In this document: one piece after another, positions 11,901 to 24,896 of the stretch | Position numbering within the stretch: the first letter of the stretch is position 1 | Layout: every line of letters starts with the position of its first letter | Assembly (NCBI GenBank): GCA_949710005.1 | Contig: OX453274.1 | Location: forward strand, 2,721,655 to 2,785,654 | Source: Ricordea florida | Lineage: Eukaryota; Cnidaria; Anthozoa; Corallimorpharia; Ricordeidae | DNA length: 64,000 nucleotides | Direction of reading: 5' to 3' | Translations under genes and position numbers: made by a program | Notes under the pieces: generated by a model | The model's database searches: none | Seen by the model: only the letters and a program-made list of their open reading frames with translations | Told to the model about the DNA's origin: nothing

Positions 11901-14900
11901 AACGTTTACACATTTGGGACGTGGGATCCTAAACCAGACAAAATTTAAATGACAAATGATAAGGCACATCTATTATGATAATATCTAGAACAAAATTTAA
12001 ATTACAAATGATAAGGCACATCTATTATAATGATATCTAGAACACAGTATACTGATAAGCAGCTTTTAAGATGTTGTTTAGCACTTAGATTATAACTTTA
12101 TATGAGTGCAAACAACAGGTAGGGGATGTAGTTCCCAGTGTGGTGCTCTATATCTACATCTGGTTTCATCAGTCAATTCACGCATGGGTGGGTGAGATCA
12201 TATATGGACTGATAGCGGCAGCCAGAGGCGCCTTTACATGCTGACGTCCAATCTCACCCAACAGAAGTGTAAAGCGCCTTTAAACATATTCATATGAAAA
12301 AGAGTGCTATATACATTTGTTACATCATCATCATCAACAACAGCAAATGTTATAGAAGGATAGATCCTAAAATCCAATTGGCATTTAAGAAGAAAATGTG
12401 ACATTAAATGTAAGGACAGATGGCACTTACTCAGTTACTGGTATACAACCTAACACTTTTTCTGATCGCTCTTTGCAGCTGCAGAATGAACGTAAAAAAT
12501 ACATTTAAGTCATACATGTATATCAACCTGTAAGTAGATAACTGAATACACGCACACTTCAAGGGAAAAGCCAAACAGTGAAGTCTGGAGAAAAAGAGAG
12601 CCACATGGGCCCTCCAAAGTTTGCCTAATGATAATTTTGGACACATGTAAAACCAGAAACAGGGAAATATTACAGGCTTTAAAATTACTGACATCAGTTA
12701 TTAAAACTTTAAAGACAACTTTAAAAACAAAACAAAATTGAGATTCAAAGGCAACTTTTTAACCCACTCTGAACTTACCAAATCCATTTGCCACATACAA
12801 ATGCTTCAGGGTGATATGTAGATGCTCTGTGGGGGTTACTTTGACAAACTTTACGTAAAGCACGAGTCCTGCAAAACACGTTACAACAATTGTTATTGTA
12901 AATTGTATTTTTTAGTTTATTCATTTCTGTGAGACATAGAACCTTAAAATAATTGCAGTAAAAGTTCACTCAACTCGTCCCTTTCAGTTAGAAAAGTTAC
13001 CTGTACATGATACTCATTAACAAACTGTGACATGCAACAATGTCCATACCATTCACGTTCTTCAACAGTGTTACTTGCTTGAATGTATAACAACTTGTCA
13101 GGCTGAATTATCTGAACCATCTGAAAACAGTTATCAAAAAGTTAATAAATAGTTTGAAAGGTTTGAGCCCATTACAAAAATTCCCTTGAGTGCTCACAAT
13201 ATTTTTTCAACAATATTTTTTTAAGTCTGAAATAACAATTCAAGAAAGTATGAAGATCTTACTAGTTTCAAATGAAAAGAATCCTCTCCAACCTTCTCTG
13301 CACCCAAGATGTCACACACAGGAATGTTACAAAGAGGAGTTTTTGTTTTGTCTTTGGAATATGACAGTCCTCTATTTGTTAATACAAAAAACCTCTTTTT
13401 GAAATTCTTGAAGCCAAGTCTACTCCTTCCCTGTGCTCTCTTGATCAGCATTCTAAAAATGGAGAAATAGAACATACATTGACCATGCATAAGCAACACG
13501 TTTCAGAAAACAAGACAATGTGATGTTAGGTTTAAATAGAATCGAAACATGATCCTTGATGTTATGTGCAGTTGTAGGAATTACTTGAAATATAAGTGGA
13601 ACAAGATCATACCCTTCCTTGAGAACAATGGTAGAATCTACAGGAAGTCCTTGTGCACGGCTGGGTGATGAGATGATTTCCAAGAACTACAAGGGAAATA
13701 AGTATAGGAACTAAGGAAGAGAGGAATGATACAAATGTACACGTACACATGCAAAAATCGTAGTCGGTCTTTTGCACTTGGTAAGTTTTGACACAGTTTG
13801 GTTCTCTTTTAAAGATCAAAAAACAACAACAAATCATACACTTTGTAAAATCCTCCTTTCAGATTTCCCATTAAAACTTCAATACAGACATGATATATTT
13901 AGCACAAGACCTGACCTGAACAGAAAACAGAAAATCTGAATTTCAGAGATCTTAAGACTGGAACTCCAGATGTCAATTGAAAATACGTAAATAGGCCAAT
14001 AATACGTCAAATGTACAAACCCTTTTCACAGCTGTAATGTGCTCCTGATCCAAAATAACTGTCTTAAGTGTCTCCATATAAGGTTCTTTTACTTGTCCAC
14101 ACTATTTTCAAATGAGAAATAATCATAACAGTAACAACATTAATTAGTAACCACTAGTTAACTAGGGTTTTTGAAATCTTAGAAGAAATTAAATAACCTG
14201 GACATTTATCTTTCAATATAATCAAGGAAAACAGTTCAAAAATGGAAGAGGTGAAATGAATTCCTACTTGACCAGGTTACTAATATAAGGTCAGATGATA
14301 ATCAATAACAACAATACCATAATCAGATATTAATAACGAAAAATTTAACAATGCAATAGTCATTAAAAATAATAGTTTAATAATAATACTTATTACTATT
14401 AGTTGACAATAACTATTAAATTTATCTATACCACGATTATTACTACTTTAAGGGAGATAGTTTTTAACCCTTTCACTCCTGGGGGGTCTCCATTTGATGA
14501 GTAAAATCGTCTGGTGTTAGAAAGAGTAAAATCGTCTGGCATTAGACAGAGTAAAATCGTCTAGCATTAGACAGAGTAAAGTCTATAAAGTCACTCTTGG
14601 GAGTGAAAGGGTTAATTAGTATTATAAGGAAACAGTAATTACCAAATATTTTTACACAAATTGGATATTAATTCAATTATGATTCAATAGATAATAATAG
14701 TCATAATAAGAATAATAATATTTGCTGAGACAGATATAACACTTACAAAGAAACAGAATTATCAACAAACGTCCAGTTTAAAAAACAACTGTACTTACAA
14801 GAACAGAGCTAACAACATTTCCCAAGCTTTGGATTGCCTTGGATATGAGAGTAAGTGTCCTGGCAGTCTGAGGGTCCTGATGATAATAACAACAAACTCA

Positions 14901-17900
14901 AAGTCAAATTAACCACATTATTTATTAAACAATAACTATAAGAATTAATTGATAATAATTGATAATTAATAATAACAGTTAATTATTAATTATAGTTAAT
15001 AGTTATTAATAATATCAGACAGTGCACTAAATGATTTAGAACCACTTCCTACCGGGTGTTCATTCCTCATCTGAAAGAGTTTTGGATTTAAGATAGCAGG
15101 AGCAAAGAATCTCAAAAACACAAATCCACTGACGGCTGTATAGCAGACATCTTCATCATCTGCAACACAAAATGCAGTTGGAAAGAACTCGACTGATTAG
15201 CACTAAAAGGGACTAAGGATGTAGACAGCATCTCAAGTAAGGATTCTGACATCTGAGAGATGACAATACATACTTGTAAATTTGCCGACAGCAGCTTCCC
15301 TGATGTTATGAAACACCTGGCACATAACTGTTGGACATGACATGGCCGAACATGTGATGGCTGCAAATATTCGGTTGACATATCCTCTGAGATTGGACTA
15401 ATAAAACACAACAATGCAATCAGCAATGAGTTGATCCTTAATATAGATTATGATAATACCATAATATTTATTTATTTTTTACAATTATACTAAATTTTAA
15501 TAATAAAATAATTATAATAATTACCTGGTACTAATATTAATAACAATAATAATTAGGATCATATTAATATAAACTCTTTATTTATAACAATAACCATGAT
15601 ACCTATATACATATTTAAAATATTAGTTAATAGTGATATACTACAATTGACTTTTTTCTTTCAAAAAGGAAGCAGCACAAGAAAAAAAGAAAAGAATATA
15701 AAATCATTCCCACTAAAACAGGTTATACACATTAAACATTACATTACAATTCTCCTATAATAATTTCCTCTTATATCTAGTTTTCCGAGAAAAAAGGACA
15801 TTAACTTAACAGATACCCACCACATTAAAATTTAAATGGCAATCATCTATGAAGTCACTTATCTTACGAAAGGGTGTCCTAGTTGAACCCCTGACACTAG
15901 TATACACAAATCTTAAAATTTCGAAGGACAGAAGTGTTTTAAGCCATGTAATAACAAAGTGGCAGAGTTCACCATCCTTTTGAGAGAGTTTCTCCACACC
16001 AATCATTTTATAGATAGCATAGCAATTATTAAAATCACATACTTATTATCAGGATAAGATTTTCAGTGTAAGAATCATATTAGAACTTTGAAAAAGGAAG
16101 GGATATGAAAGGGTGAAATTTTTCCAGTAAAGAATAGACCTGAACTGGAAAGTCCTAAAAGTCAGGTAAGAGAAGACAGGCCCAGTAAAACAATGTATAC
16201 CATTGTTAGTAACTATACAATAATTATTATTTAAATACTATCAATAAAAGATGTTTATTTATTACAGTCCTGATAGATCAAAAACTCAAACAGGAATAAA
16301 TTTTCCTTTAGGAAAAGAAACTTACCAAATTAGCATCTAGTGATTCTCCTTCTCTTAGTTTTGCTGGATCAATCTCACATCTCTTGTGGTCATCAAATAT
16401 CTGAGATGTACAAATTAGCACAAATCAGACATTCTTCACTTTGTAATACACCAATGGGAAAGGCTACTTTGTTCTTGGGAGTTTTAAACAAGATTCAGGA
16501 AGGGACAATTGGTTCTTTTAAATGTCAAAAATTTAACATAAAATGTTAATATTGTTGTACAAAACATCCTAATGTCTTACCTCATCCACAAGACATTTTA
16601 TTGTGTCATGGAGGTAATACATGCCAGCATGTTTCATGAACTCATCTACAGATTTTGTTGCAACAGAATTGCCTCTAAAAAGTGTATTGGAATCTCTAGA
16701 AGATATAAAAAGTGAAATCCACCTTCATTAATCCACATGTCACAGGCTCTTTGTTAATCTCTGCTCTGTATAATGTCATGCTAATTTGGATAAAACAAAT
16801 CAAATAAAAAAGGAGGCCCTCTGTACAGATGCAAATGGACACACAGATTCGCCTCAGATCAGTGCTCAAGGCTTTCAAAGATAGTTACTGTCAATTTGGT
16901 TGCTTCACTATAGACAGTGCATTGAAACTTTTCTACTACAGCTACTTTACTTACACTGTATTTTGAACTTCATGATCCACGACCATTTTAATAAAACCAA
17001 CCACCTAAAAGAATAGAAACAGCAAATTTTACACAGTAAATGTGAGTGCAATTCTACAGTGAATAATATGACATAAAGGTAACCAACCAATATAAAGAAA
17101 TCTCATTATACATCTGAAATCAATTGTTATCTTAACTTTCACATGAAATGGACAGCACCTGGCAATGGTAGTGCCATCTCCATTCAAGGTACACATTCAA
17201 GCAAAAAGTATACAACAGACCCTGGCTGGGGACACATTAAGTGTTGGGCTTACTCAAGTTCCTCCAAATTCATCACTAACCAAGCCACTTAATGACCCTT
17301 TAAACATGTTCTTATAGAAAGTAGAAATAATAAAAGTGTGCTGTCATCAATTATTACAATAACAGTTACTGTACATGCAGATTTAGTAATTACCTGGTCA
17401 TGATGAGAAAATACTCTCACAAGCGATCGGGCAACTGTTGCTTTATCTTTTACCAGTTCACCAAGAATATGAGCTGCTGTTGTCTGCAAATCCTGAAAAA
17501 TGAGAGCCAATTTGAGCCAAATTCAACACTTGACCAAACTTTTGTTTGGTAAAGAATCAATGACAATGACATGTACCGGTATCCTCAATTTCATAAAGAA
17601 AAAACACTTTACAACTATTAGTCACAATAAACCAATATTAAGCAAAAAAATACATGGCAGACAGGTAAACATGTATATAAGGCTGTTTTTTGACAGAAAT
17701 AATTTATACATCTCATCTCTCTATCGTGACACATTTGTTATTATAAAGGAATAAATACAAGAAAGGTAAGTACAAGTAACCAGATTTAAGATTTGGTAAA
17801 GTGTGTAGCCAACAAAAAACAATTTTAACATCACCTGAATACTAACCATCCATTGCACATATTAAAAAATAATTTAAGACAACAAAAATTATAATCAAGC

Positions 17901-20900
17901 TAATTCACTAACTAAGGATTTAACATCACCATAGTTTGATATCATTGTGATCAGTAGTTCTAGACTAAAAAGTTATGTGTGTGTGTCTATATATATATAT
18001 ATATACACATATAATAACATCAACAAGGTACTAGATTTAACAACTTGCAAGCATAACAATTAACTAGACATATCACAATAAATAAAAAATCAGGCTTTTC
18101 AAACCTTTCCATCCCCTATGTCTAAAATTGTTTCCCTCAGAGGATCATAAAAACTTGATGGGAAAACGTGATCTTCCGTATAGCACACTCTGAGCCTCAA
18201 AGACCCTAACTCCTGCTTACAGATTGATTCATTTTTATCCTCTCTTGGTCCAAGCCAATACCTGCAGGCATAATCCATACTTGTTAAAGAAAACGAAACT
18301 TGTTTGCTATAATTTTGTTTATCACTACTAATGAATTTGCGAAATTTCAAAAATGAAATATTTAGAATATTTAACGTGAAGAGTACCAGGGATTTCATTA
18401 ATTTGAGAAGTAGGCGTATATAAGGATATGAGTAGGCAGCTCTGACTTGCAGGGGCCCCTGGCCTTGTCCTCTACGGAGGTCTGGGGGTCTGGGGGCATG
18501 CCCCCCCCTCCAGAAAATTTGACATCTGGAAGCCTGGAAAAGCATTTTCTAGCATTCTTGAGCCCAAAATCAAGTGCCAAAGATCCCACAGTTAAGAGCT
18601 AAAAATGGCAGTTTCTAGTCATTTTTCTACATATGTGTTTGCCAACTCTTTTTTACCACTTTACCGAAATCACAAATAACATTAAATGAAAAAAAGGAGA
18701 CACCATTTAGCAAATGATATCATCATCTTTTGTCACATGGTAATTGCTACGGTGTGAACTAAAATTTTAAAAATTAATAGAATGAAAACTGTAGCTGCTG
18801 TATTGTAGCATGTGGCATGTAACATATTTGGGACTGGTCATTTTCTTCTGTCCATTCAATGTGGTAGACTGGGAACAGATCACATTGTTACAAGTAGAAT
18901 TTGTTACAAAACAATGATTACCCAACAACCAAAACAGAGACAAAATATCAACACAAAAACTTTCATTTCATGGACAACTGCCTTTAGAATATATTGAATG
19001 TTTTCCAAAAAACACGCAAAAAGCAGGAGGTGAAATGGCCATAGTAACCAGCTCTTTTGTGGAGAGTAGAAGCCAGCTGGTTGCCGGCTTCTAATAAAAT
19101 CCCTGGCATACAATATTTGATACGCTGAGCATGTGACTATAAAGCTCAGATACCTACATGTCAAACTAATGTAAAGAAACAAATGTATTTAACACTTACC
19201 ATCCCTCATGCATCACAGATAAATCACATTTACTCAGTGGAATTCTGACCTACAAAACATGATAAACTGTCTATAAACATTTCACTGTCTTCAAAAAGGA
19301 ATAACACATCTGTCAGCTTGACTGTGAAATTACAGCCATGACTTGGACTTTGATTACTATTTAAGTTAACAGAACTAAACTTGACCAATATTATCATAAT
19401 ACCATTCTCACTTCTCCTGTAACCAGTTGACCCCTTCACCTGACAAAGACCAGCAGCAAGTGGTAGAAACATCGCAATCACATCCAAGTGACTACATCGC
19501 GAGAAAAAAGAAATAGTTTACATTGCAACCAAATAATACTTACTTCTCCCAGAAAGATATCCTCTCCTATAAGGCTGGCACTCCACACAGTGCATCTTGA
19601 TATCAAATACAAGACATTATTAGTCAGTACGTACGTATTTAACAAAATGAATGCTCACTAAATATGTCCAAGTGTGCTGTTAGGTGCCTGATGCAAAATT
19701 AAGGACAGTTCCTCCCCCCAAAACAGAAACAAATCCCACAAGACACTGCTGGCAGAAATATGTAAATGACAACTTTTGAGAGTTGAAAGGCTACTTATGG
19801 ATCTATACAACAACAACAAGAATGACTTTACTAATTTGATATTTAAGAAATACAAGAAGCTTGAACCTACAGGTAGGTAAAGTAGCGTATATGAACAAGT
19901 AAAAATAATAAACATCCCAATGCACTTTTCCATGTTTGCTTGTTTACACATCACAGCATACATAGCAGGCCTTGTCATATCTGGGAAATGTTGGCTCTAA
20001 GCTGAGATAACAGGGCTCAAAAGGAAAAAAGGTATACTGTATAAAAGGAATATATCTTATTCATACCTTAATACCAGGCTTTCAACATTATCACCAGGCA
20101 CCTGTGATAAAAAATACAGTCAACTGATTTAAAACACTGATCAACAAGTGTTTCAGCCTTTGTTTCCCTTCAAGCAACTACGTGCTCAAGCAGAAACAAC
20201 TTTTTATATATAGATTTTTTTACTACTAGGCATTCAGAGCCTTGAGTGAAAGACACAAGCAAAACTGACAGAACTTCATGTTACCTCAAACAAAAATGAT
20301 TCTTCAAACTGAGGATTCAAAGTCCTCTTTTTTACTTTAGTCTTTTTAGGCTCTGACCTGTAAAGTAAAAAAAAAGACGCAAATTTAAATTGCAATATTC
20401 TGACAGACAGTTCTGTGACTGCAGTTTTGTGAATGCTTTGATCAAACATTTATGATTGAAAAATAATAAAGCCACAAGCAGAAACAAACTTAAATTTCTG
20501 AAAAAAAAAAAATACTTTGAATCAATAATGTGAAACAACACACCTTGAGACAGGGCCTTGCATCACAACACTGACATAAGAATCTGAAAATGTTCCATTT
20601 CCACTACACCCAAACAATTCACTGCATTCTAGAATCCTGAACAAAAATAAAAGTGTTAAGTCAGGACCTATTTCCACTTTGATCATGGACACGTAACCAG
20701 AGGTATTGCCAACCAGTTAGCTCATATCAATTTGTCCTTTCAAGCTGTGAATATGAAGTTGCCTTTCCGCTTGTATAGAGACAAGTCTACAACGCACTAT
20801 AAAATGTAAATGAGGACTACATACAAAGCGTATGAGAGGGCCCCTCTTATAAGCCCAGTGGTTTCTCGGGGTCACCTCGCCACAATTATTGTAACATCCA

Positions 20901-23900
20901 TCCTTTTCTTATCAATGACTTCATTATTATTATTATTGTTGCTTCTCCTTGCAATACTATTAATCTTGTGACAAATAAACATACACACATAATTTTACCC
21001 TTGGTAAATCAAACCACCTGTACAGGAAGCTTTTATCTTTGTCTGCAAGTGAAATATATTTCCAGTTTTTTTTTTCATTCATTTTTCATTCAATTTTCTG
21101 CAACTTTTAGGGGGTCACACTGGATCCCCTTCTGTTCTTTGACAAAAGGTGTACCATTGACCAAACTTACCGTATGCTTAGTTTGGGGGTATTGGAAATC
21201 TCATCATCATCAGTATCAGGAATAAACTCATAGTATTTGATTTCTAAATGTATTCTTCCTTGAACCTCTGTGTCTGGTTCAACATGAACCAAAGGGAACC
21301 ATTTATCTGAATGATACTTGTGAACACACCCCTTCTTAATAGCTACCTGCAAAACATAAACACAAGCCCCTTAAATTTATGATAACACAACTTAGAATCC
21401 CTGATTAGGTACCAATTACCAATAAAATAACAGGTGAGCTTTCACACAAAAACATGGTACCTTCACAAATGAAAACTATCACATTGCTATGGTAACATAA
21501 CATCTCACCCCTTAAAATGTTTATTAGTGAAATGGTCTGGTACTTCATTAGTGTAGATGTTATAGGCTAGATTTGATTTCAGGTTAAAATGATTTAACCT
21601 AGATTGGTTTGTAATTTCTTTGTGTCTGGTATTCATTATCATAAATACAGACAAAGAAATTCCAAACCAACCTAAGTTAAATCAAATTTAACCTGTAACA
21701 TAGTTATAATAAATAAAACATTACATGGCTGCTTTGAGATATAAAATTTCTTTTACTTTTTTAGAGGATTTGAAAATCTTTCTATTTTAGGCAAAAATTA
21801 AGCAATGAGAACAGTTTAACAGCTTACCTTGCCTAGTACTGTGTCTTTTCCTATAAGGTCGGTATCATACAGATAAAAACATAATGATCTAAAATCTCTT
21901 GGAACTTCAAAATGAACATCTTCACCAAAGAAAGGGCTGTTAATACAAGGACAATGCAAATGATAATGTTAACCCTTTCCCTCAGAGTGTCTTTATAGAT
22001 TTTACTCTGGCTAATGCCAGACAATTTTACTGATCACAGGGGGTCTGTGCATGGTTCGTCCACTCATTATTTTTCATTTCCTATTTTGTATTCAACAACA
22101 GGCAAAGATAAGGTGAAGATTATTTTTGCAATTTTTAGAGATTCTGACTTTTTCTTATGTACATTAATCTGGTCAAGTGGATTTAATTTAAAATTTAATA
22201 AGACGGTGTGTTTCAGGTAAAACCAGGTTCTGTATTGGTATCATTTTAAATAAACTGAAATTAAGACTGTAGATTGTCTTTTTTTGTTGTTGTTGACTAT
22301 AGAATAGGAAATTAAAAATAATGAGTGGACGAACTGTGCACGGACCACAGGGAGACCCTTAAGGAGTTAAAGGGTTAAAAATTGGGTAAATAGAATATTT
22401 ACACCACAATTTTAAACACAAATTAAGATCACTAGATGCTGTTATCAGTACAAATAAAAGATGCCACACAGTCTGTTATACATCATGTTGATCTTGAGAA
22501 TTTGGTGACAGATCATTATTCCTTACTTTTGAATTGATCACTTTTTCGATTCTTTCATCATTTTGCTTTACAGTGTATTGTTATAGAAAGAGAAGTTCCA
22601 AGTTGATTGCTAATGCAAGTGAAAGGCGTAAGGCCTCTTGCTTACAATAATGGCATAAATGTACAATTTTGCATGGTAATAGCAGCCTAACTGTCTTTGC
22701 TTCCATTTTTTCTTCTAATGATTTTTTTCTTCCCACCTCATTATTTTCTTGTAACCTCCTTCCCCTTTGTTGGTAAACAAAAAATATCATTGTAAATTTT
22801 AGTTATCTTGCTCAAGAGCTTTCAACAACTACAAAACATGGGCTAAAAAATGGTTACCAATACTCAAATATAAAAGTTTGTGTAAAAGCAAATTTTAGCT
22901 AAAAGAAATAGATAAAAGGAAATAACTGTACATACAAGCAATTTAAGTTTCTTTTATTTCACATGAAAAAAAAATTAATTATTGATGTCAAACCAGTTGA
23001 AAACTGTTCAAATTGCAACTCGCAATTATTATTCTGTTAGAACTCTATTTCCCACTGAAATCGTAACTAGATTTTTTTGTAATCTTCTGTAAAATATTTC
23101 CACGTTTCTCAGATAACAATTCGTCACGCAAAAACGTTTAATTGTGATACAGGTGTACAAGTACCCTCCGCACTAACTAGATCGATATTGTAGCGATAAA
23201 GCAGAAAAACTGGATCCAAGAATTAAAAACGTTCCAATAACCAGAACTGACAGGTGAAAAGCTGGAACCAACGGATCAGAGAGAAAATCAAAGGAGAAAC
23301 CTTGTGGTTTATAACTTGTACTTAATCAATACTTAGTACGCCGCACATAGTTAAAGGGACAAAAATGTATCGGTTACGGTTTTAAATAGAGTATCATCTA
23401 AATGGTGAATTTCTAAGCAAAAAAAAACACGAATAATCTTGTAAAAATGGTACAGTACTATAAAACGAGTTAATTTTAAGAAAACAGGGGAATTAAATTA
23501 CTGGCGTTTGTAACAAACCGCTCAAGAAATGATAACAAACTTTAAAAAGAGGACTGTGGTCGGCCAGTATCTCATTGTCGTTTCTCTAAAATAGTAAATC
23601 AATGACTAACACTTGTCAGCTACAATTGTCATCCACTTACGAAATAAACTTGAGCCAAATGCTAATAAAAATTAAACGAGGCAGGGATTTTGGCACTCTT
23701 TTGAAATAAGGAGCATTGGAGAGTTGGTGAATTCTAATATAACCAGGCAAGGCGAAACTCGAGTCCAACAACAAATATTACATGCTGGATACGTAAAATA
23801 CCGAGCGACCAAACAGCAAGTGCATATTGAGATTTTTCAACGGAATTAGGTTGCATGATTGCAAGTGTTAAAATGTACGCGGCATAAAATCCCCGTGGAA

Positions 23901-24288
23901 CAAAGACACTCAACAAGCATTGGTGCTGTCATTTCGACACATAGTGCAACCTCAAAATTAGAAATATAATGAAATTATTAAGGAATCTACCAAATTATGA
24001 ATCAGCGTTCCTGCAACAAAATGGCAACAATTTTCGAAACTCACCATAAAGTTTTTTCAATAGTAGTAGTTCTAAACACTTCTTCTTGGTCGAGAGTAAC
24101 AACACAATAGCAGTTTCGAAGGTATCTCGGTTCCTTTCTTGGCGGTAAATTTTTTGCTTCCCCTAGGAACACAACACAGTTAATACAAAGAAATTCTTTA
24201 TACTTTCAAAACTTAAATGACACTTACCAATTCGTATTTTTAGAGTTTCTTCTATCCGCACATCGCATAAGTTGACACTGTCCGCCAT
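8589..24288 (-). CDS. RASA2/3: RASA2/RASA3-type Ras GTPase-activating protein (GAP1 family)
   Basis: Minus-strand exons, 5' to 3': 24228-24288, 24045-24162, 21828-21936, 21171-21346, 20544-20636, 20285-20357, 20067-20101, 19544-19595, 19200-19249, 18105-18261, 17394-17492, 16955-17004, 16581-16695, 16326-16400, 15274-15397, 15053-15159, 14799-14876, 14021-14101, 13613-13686, 13263-13452, 13050-13120, 12779-12868, 12431-12478, 11822-11928, 11068-11236, 8589-8787. All phases agree; 866 residues (human RASA3 834). Two C2 domains span about 10-290. The RasGAP domain follows, with arginine finger R365 in TLFRGNS and FLRFFAPAI at 477-485. The PH domain (~577-675) has [12 protein letters not shown] zinc motif is H682, C693, C694, C704. 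The family stimulates Ras/Rap GTP hydrolysis at membranes, recruited by phosphoinositides. Which paralogue it is cannot be settled. The last exon gives a C-terminal tail I cannot match to vertebrate proteins. Confidence 0.95.
9187..9210. repeat. Right member of inverted 23-bp pair
   Basis: CGAAATTAAGTACGAATAAG followed by GTA is the reverse complement (one mismatch) of the copy at 8292-8315. Between the pair and the next RASA exon at 11068 I see only non-coding intron. Confidence 0.65.
11432..11620. mobile_element. Hairpin element in RASA intron
   Basis: The core is an inverted repeat: AGTCCTGATGTTTCCC at 11516-11531 pairs with GGGAAACATCAGGACT at 11547-11562 around a 15-nt loop. The outer parts GTTATACAC and AAGTGTATAGTG are loosely complementary. 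It carries CTGTGATTGGTTG and CACGTG motifs near 11470-11497. It is non-coding and MITE-like. Confidence 0.6.
12085..12310 (+). repeat. SINE-body fragment in RASA intron
   Basis: GGGATGTAGTTCCCAGTGTG matches, in the opposite orientation, the body of the SINE at 4115-4440 (CACACTGATTGTAAAGAG... region). The rest is unclassified repeat-like sequence. No A or B box is seen here. Confidence 0.4.
14464..14615. mobile_element. MITE of the CCCTTTCACTC family, copy 2
   Basis: TTAACCCTTTCACTCCTGGG at the left and GGGAGTGAAAGGGTTAA at the right form terminal inverted repeats. Between them are three tandem ~30-bp units built on GAGTAAAATCGTCTGGCATT. It lies in a RASA intron. Confidence 0.8.
17975..18012. 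repeat. (GT)n(AT)n microsatellite
   Basis: TGTGTGTGTGTC runs directly into TATATATATATATATAC. It lies in a RASA intron, close to the exon ending at 18105. Confidence 0.85.
18395..18570. repeat. GC-rich repeat with GGGGGCATGCCCCC
   Basis: A GC-rich island in an AT-rich intron: GGTCTGGGGGTCTGGGGGCA then GCCCCCCCCTCCAG, followed by GACATCTGGAAGCCTGG. The sequence reads as an interspersed repeat; its borders are unclear and no gene is supported. Confidence 0.4.
19440..19469 (+). repeat. Hammerhead-core-like motif in a repeat fragment
   Basis: CTGACAA, then a short stem (ACCA ... TGGT), then GAAAC. This resembles the hammerhead ribozyme order CUGANGA, helix II, GAAA, with one core base changed. 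The same repeat family occurs at 29976-30005 (shared downstream AGTGACTACATCG). It is a relic rather than a complete ribozyme. Confidence 0.4.
21580..21695. mobile_element. Foldback element in RASA intron 3
   Basis: CAGGTTAAAATGATTTAACC with the following TAGATTGGTTTGTAATTTCT pairs with its complement ending TTTAACCTG at 21695, around a loop near 21640. The arms are about 55 bp with a few mismatches. Confidence 0.75.
21969..22378. mobile_element. MITE of the CCCTTTCACTC family, copy 3, carrying a nested inverted repeat
   Basis: The outer ends TTAACCCTTTCCCTC and AAGGAGTTAAAGGGTTAA flank the same GATTTTACTCTGGCTAATGC piece seen in copy 2. Inside, a second inverted repeat runs from about 22045 (TGCATGGTTCGTCCACTCAT) to about 22345 (ATGAGTGGACGAACTGTGCA). 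It is a nest of two non-coding elements inside RASA intron 2. Confidence 0.75.
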
Positions 24289-24835
24289 GTCGAAGCCATC
24301 CTTGTCACATGACGTCCCGATGAAAATTTTCATTGGATATTCCTCTTCCGGTGAAAATTTGATGGAGTTCCTGTAAACTGTCTTTCCCGCGCTTCTGATC
24401 TCGCCTAATTTTGCAGGAAAATTAAGACGCTTTAAAATGAAAAACACAGTTTGAATTTTAAATCCGTTGAGACCATAGCATAACCCTATCTTTATTGATC
24501 TGTTAGATTCTGGTACATTACTGCCAGTAGCAACTAAATATTGTATTGGCAGGCTACAATAAAAGTTTCTTTTAAAACTTCCCTTGAGAGATTTTAGCGA
24601 TTAAATTTTATATAGACCAGGAACCCATCAATGATACACATAAGAGATAAAAACCGCTCGAGGGTAAAAATTAAAGACCTCGAAAGGAAGACCTCATTAT
24701 TCGTTTTGCCAATTTGAGTGAGGTTTAAATTATGCAGAGAGAGGTCATGTTTTATTTATAGCGCCACGCTCAAAGAAGCCGCAAGCGAGGCAACAGTAAG
24801 ACAGGAATATCAAAAACGGGGTCGTTAATTTTTGG

Positions 24836-24896
24836 TCGAGGGTAGAGGGTCGAGGGTAGAGGGTCGAGGGTAAAATGTCGAGGGTCGAGAAAATGA
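24836..24896. repeat. Minisatellite GAGGGTAGAGGGTC
   Basis: About four copies of a 14-bp unit GAGGGTAGAGGGTC with decay at the right. It abuts the left arm of the long inverted repeat, whose right arm ends with the related CTCGACCCTCGAC. Confidence 0.8.

Noticed and set aside
13003-13120. Longer RASA exon ending at the GTAACT near 13003
   Set aside because: Joining that end to the next exon breaks frame; the donor at 13050 (GAATG-GTATGG) keeps frame and matches the PH-domain EW-T(R/K) continuity.
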